Assembly (NCBI GenBank): GCA_022180725.1
Contig: BQMO01000023.1
Location: forward strand, 1 to 64,000
Direction of reading: 5' to 3'
Origin: Phycisphaerae bacterium
Lineage (GTDB): Bacteria; Planctomycetota; Phycisphaerae; Phycisphaerales; UBA1924
Length of the DNA: 64,000 nt
Part shown: positions 61,841-64,000 of the stretch, piece after piece
How the letters are laid out: the number at the start of each line of letters is the position of its first letter
How positions within the stretch are numbered: position 1 is the first letter of the stretch
Translations under genes and position numbers: made by a program
The notes under the pieces: model-generated
The model's database searches: none
What the model saw: the letters and a program-made list of their open reading frames with translations, nothing else
Told to the model about the DNA's origin: nothing

Positions 61841-64000
61841 TTACGGCGACATCGGAACTTCCTTCATGTACAGGATCTCGGCCGAGTCGCCTCGCTTGGT
61901 GACCTTGCTCCGGTCCAGAATCATCAGGAACCGGCGCTGCACCGAGGGCACGATCGGTTCGGTCGCCTTCACGTTCTCGACATCCGACTTCTTGTAGCCC
62001 TGCACGACGAACCAGCAGGCGAAGACGTCGCTCCGCGTCGTGACCGAGCCGGCCACGCCGTTGAACACCGTCAGCAGTTCCTTGTACTCATTCGATAGAC
62101 GATCCGCCGACGGCGCGCCCGTGCCGTGGTCCGCCAGCACCGGCGACACCCCGATGCGCGAGTTGTTCCCGATCTGGTTCGCCGTCGTACCCTTGGCGTC
62201 GTAGCCCAGGTGGTCGATGTTGTTCGCGTAGGCCGGCGGGGCCGTCGCCCCGTTGCGGAACCGCGCCGCCAGCAACTCGCCCACCGTGCGGTAGCCGGGG
62301 AGTTCGCTGAGGCCCGGGATTTCCGACCATGTCGCCCGCCCGTTCAACTGGTCGATCGGGGAGTTCGGGGGCGTGCCCGCGGGCTGATCCGCGAAGGTGA
62401 TCTGATCCACCGGCGGCGTCGCGCCGAACGTGCTGCTCTGCGGCCTCGCGAACGTGTCCACCTTGTCGCGGTACGCGATCACCGTCGCCGCGATGTCCGA
62501 TGTCCCATCCACCCCGCGGATCGGCGAGGTCGTCGGCCACCACCACCATGGATCGGTGGCGTTGGGGTCCAGGTCGGGCGGTGGGCTGAGCATGGGCAGC
62601 GTGCGCGCCACGATCAGCGGCGTGGTGTTGATGTTGATCACCCCCTGCCGCCCGTAGTTCAGCCCTTGGCCCACCGGCCCCGCCGCCGTGAACGCGTCGA
62701 GCACCGCCATCGCCGGCGGAATCTCCAGCCCGCGGCGCAGATCGCCCGACGCCGGGTCAAACACGCCGTTCGCGTCCGCGTCGTAGAACGGCACGAACCG
62801 GTCCAACCAAAGATTCCCGCGATCGAGCGGGGAGAGGAAGAACCCGGGGTCGAGCGGGTCGGCCTGCGGGGTGAAGTTCGCCATCACCTCGCCCGCGGGC
62901 ATCCCCGCGTAGTTCTCGTAGCCCAGCGCCGTCGCCATCGCCTCGCCCAGCGTCGTCCACCGGGCGTAGGGGTTCGCTTCGACGGTACCCGCGATGGTCA
63001 GCGGCTTCTCGCACGGACCGATGCCCAGCGGCAGGAGCATGTCGCCCAGCCGCATCGGCCCGGCCAACGCGTTGGGGCCGCTGGTCTGCCCGTTGATCAG
63101 CACGACCTCCGCGTACCGCGAGGCGTAATCGTCCGTTCCGCGGATCAATGGATTGTTCCGCGGCGCATCGCCCACTTTCGGCCCGGTGGTGATGTTCTGC
63201 GGGGCATTCGGCGCCGTCAGATTGTCCAGGAGCGTGCTGCTGATCTCCAGCCGCCAGTTCCGCGGGCTTTGCGACGCCCCGGGCTGGTACGACGAACCCG
63301 TGAAGTCCCCCGCGTTGAGACTGTTCGGGTTCACCGTATCCGTGCTCAGGATGTTCCACCCCGACGCGTACTTCGGCTCCAGGCAGTACGCCGGGAACGC
63401 CCCCGCGGGGATGCTGGGCGTGAGGCCCGCGATGCCGCCGTCCCGCGGGCGACGCGCGTTCGCCCAGACGAGAATCGTCGCGACGTTGTCCCACTTCGAA
63501 TCGCCCGCGTCTGTCCCGTTGATTTGCTGGTTCGTAGGCGACAGCGTCCGGTTCAACCCCGCCGGCACGCGGAACCGGTCCACGAGCCGGTCGTTCGCGA
63601 CCTTGTTCGCCTCGGCGTACAACTCGTGCGTGGTCTGCTGCGCGGGCGTGACGCCGTCCCACAGCACGCCCGAGACGTTGACGTTGGCCTTGCGGCCTTC
63701 GCCGGGCTGGGCCACGTCGCCCAACCGCACCGCCCGGTAGAGATTCACCGTGCTGCCCGACGCCGGGTACGGATCGCGGATCGCCGTGGTCACCGGCAGG
63801 GTCATCAGCCCCGTCGCCGGGTTGAACTCCGGGATCCAATACGCCCCGGCGATGTCCGCGTCGGCGTCCAGGTTGTTCTCGATCGCGGCGCGGATCGTCG
63901 CCCGGAGGTTCTGCTGCGGGCTGCCCATCAGGTTCGAATCCACCTTCACCAGGCGGTCGCTCAGGATGTGCCGCGGCGTCTGGCTCAGCGCGTACAGCGT
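61841..64000 (-). CDS. Large protein with GspK-like motif, 5' end beyond window
   Basis: At least 719 residues are seen, and the frame is open to the right edge with no start. The sequence is rich in Asn, Pro, Thr and Asp with many turns. The motif GRQGVININTTPLIVARTLP near the middle resembles the xNINTA signature of type II secretion minor pseudopilin GspK and of Verru_Chthon cassette proteins. C-terminal segments include IPGLSELPGYRTVGELLAAR and YKELLTVFNGVAG. It ends just before a good terminator. A role in pseudopilus assembly is plausible but not shown. Confidence 0.65.
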   Translation of the reverse strand, partial: TLYALSQTPRHILSDRLVKVDSNLMGSPQQNLRATIRAAIENNLDADADIAGAYWIPEFNPATGLMTLPVTTAIRDPYPASGSTVNLYRAVRLGDVAQPGEGRKANVNVSGVLWDGVTPAQQTTHELYAEANKVANDRLVDRFRVPAGLNRTLSPTNQQINGTDAGDSKWDNVATILVWANARRPRDGGIAGLTPSIPAGAFPAYCLEPKYASGWNILSTDTVNPNSLNAGDFTGSSYQPGASQSPRNWRLEISSTLLDNLTAPNAPQNITTGPKVGDAPRNNPLIRGTDDYASRYAEVVLINGQTSGPNALAGPMRLGDMLLPLGIGPCEKPLTIAGTVEANPYARWTTLGEAMATALGYENYAGMPAGEVMANFTPQADPLDPGFFLSPLDRGNLWLDRFVPFYDADANGVFDPASGDLRRGLEIPPAMAVLDAFTAAGPVGQGLNYGRQGVININTTPLIVARTLPMLSPPPDLDPNATDPWWWWPTTSPIRGVDGTSDIAATVIAYRDKVDTFARPQSSTFGATPPVDQITFADQPAGTPPNSPIDQLNGRATWSEIPGLSELPGYRTVGELLAARFRNGATAPPAYANNIDHLGYDAKGTTANQIGNNSRIGVSPVLADHGTGAPSADRLSNEYKELLTVFNGVAGSVTTRSDVFACWFVVQGYKKSDVENVKATEPIVPSVQRRFLMILDRSKVTKRGDSAEILYMKEVPMSP

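Overview
The window is GC-rich, gene-dense bacterial chromosome that is almost entirely housekeeping. It most resembles a planctomycete of the class Phycisphaerae. The strongest pointers are two secreted proteins ending in near-identical GC-type dockerin domains, a very large SecA with lineage-type insertions, a Rho with a long Pro/Gly-rich N-terminal tail, and a separate C-terminal piece of a B12-dependent ribonucleotide reductase. This placement is inference from protein features; no rRNA is present.

Layout. 1-4.6 kb (minus): tRNA-Gln, a GlmU-like nucleotidyltransferase, prs and ribosomal protein L25 (cut by the left edge), then a SWIM-domain protein and nrdR. 4.8-10.7 kb (plus): a MenG/UbiE methyltransferase, a B12-binding-like protein without the cobalt-ligating His, an ECF sigma factor with a probable membrane anti-sigma factor, a secreted protein and prmC. 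10.7-15.2 kb (minus): secA and a small membrane protein. 15.4-21.8 kb (plus): the reductase C-terminal domain protein and a run of secreted or membrane proteins, including a dockerin-tagged subtilase and a dockerin-tagged PPC-domain protein. 22-27.5 kb: tRNA-Lys, rpmF-plsX-fabH, a small HTH regulator and polX. 27.5-33.7 kb: a DoxX-like membrane protein, ffh, a repeat-containing secreted protein, a cupin and a DUF4287/DUF5655 protein. 33.7-40.4 kb (minus): mrdA-like PBP2, rodA, rsmG and a DinG-type helicase. 40.5-45.1 kb: a MmgE/PrpD protein, a YtpQ-like protein, acpP-fabF and tRNA-Gly. 45.2-51 kb: a GAF/response-regulator hybrid divergent from a Gld-like ABC cassette. 51-62 kb (mostly minus): DUF444, a flippase-like protein, a large exported protein, rho, a PH-CoaE fusion, hpt, a lipoprotein phosphatase, a DUF4126 protein and tRNA-Pro. 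The right edge cuts a large protein with a GspK-like motif.

Functional themes: fatty-acid and phospholipid synthesis (plsX, fabH, acpP, fabF), protein export (secA, ffh), peptidoglycan elongation (rodA/PBP2), nucleotide metabolism (prs, hpt, nrdR and the reductase fragment) and translation (four tRNAs, L25, L32, prmC, rsmG).

A repeated non-coding signal stands out. Many genes lack a Shine-Dalgarno sequence and instead carry a TAnnnT hexamer ending 5-6 bases before ATG or GTG, as expected for leaderless transcription. I used it to choose several start codons. I found no CRISPR array, insertion sequence, prophage or defence island.
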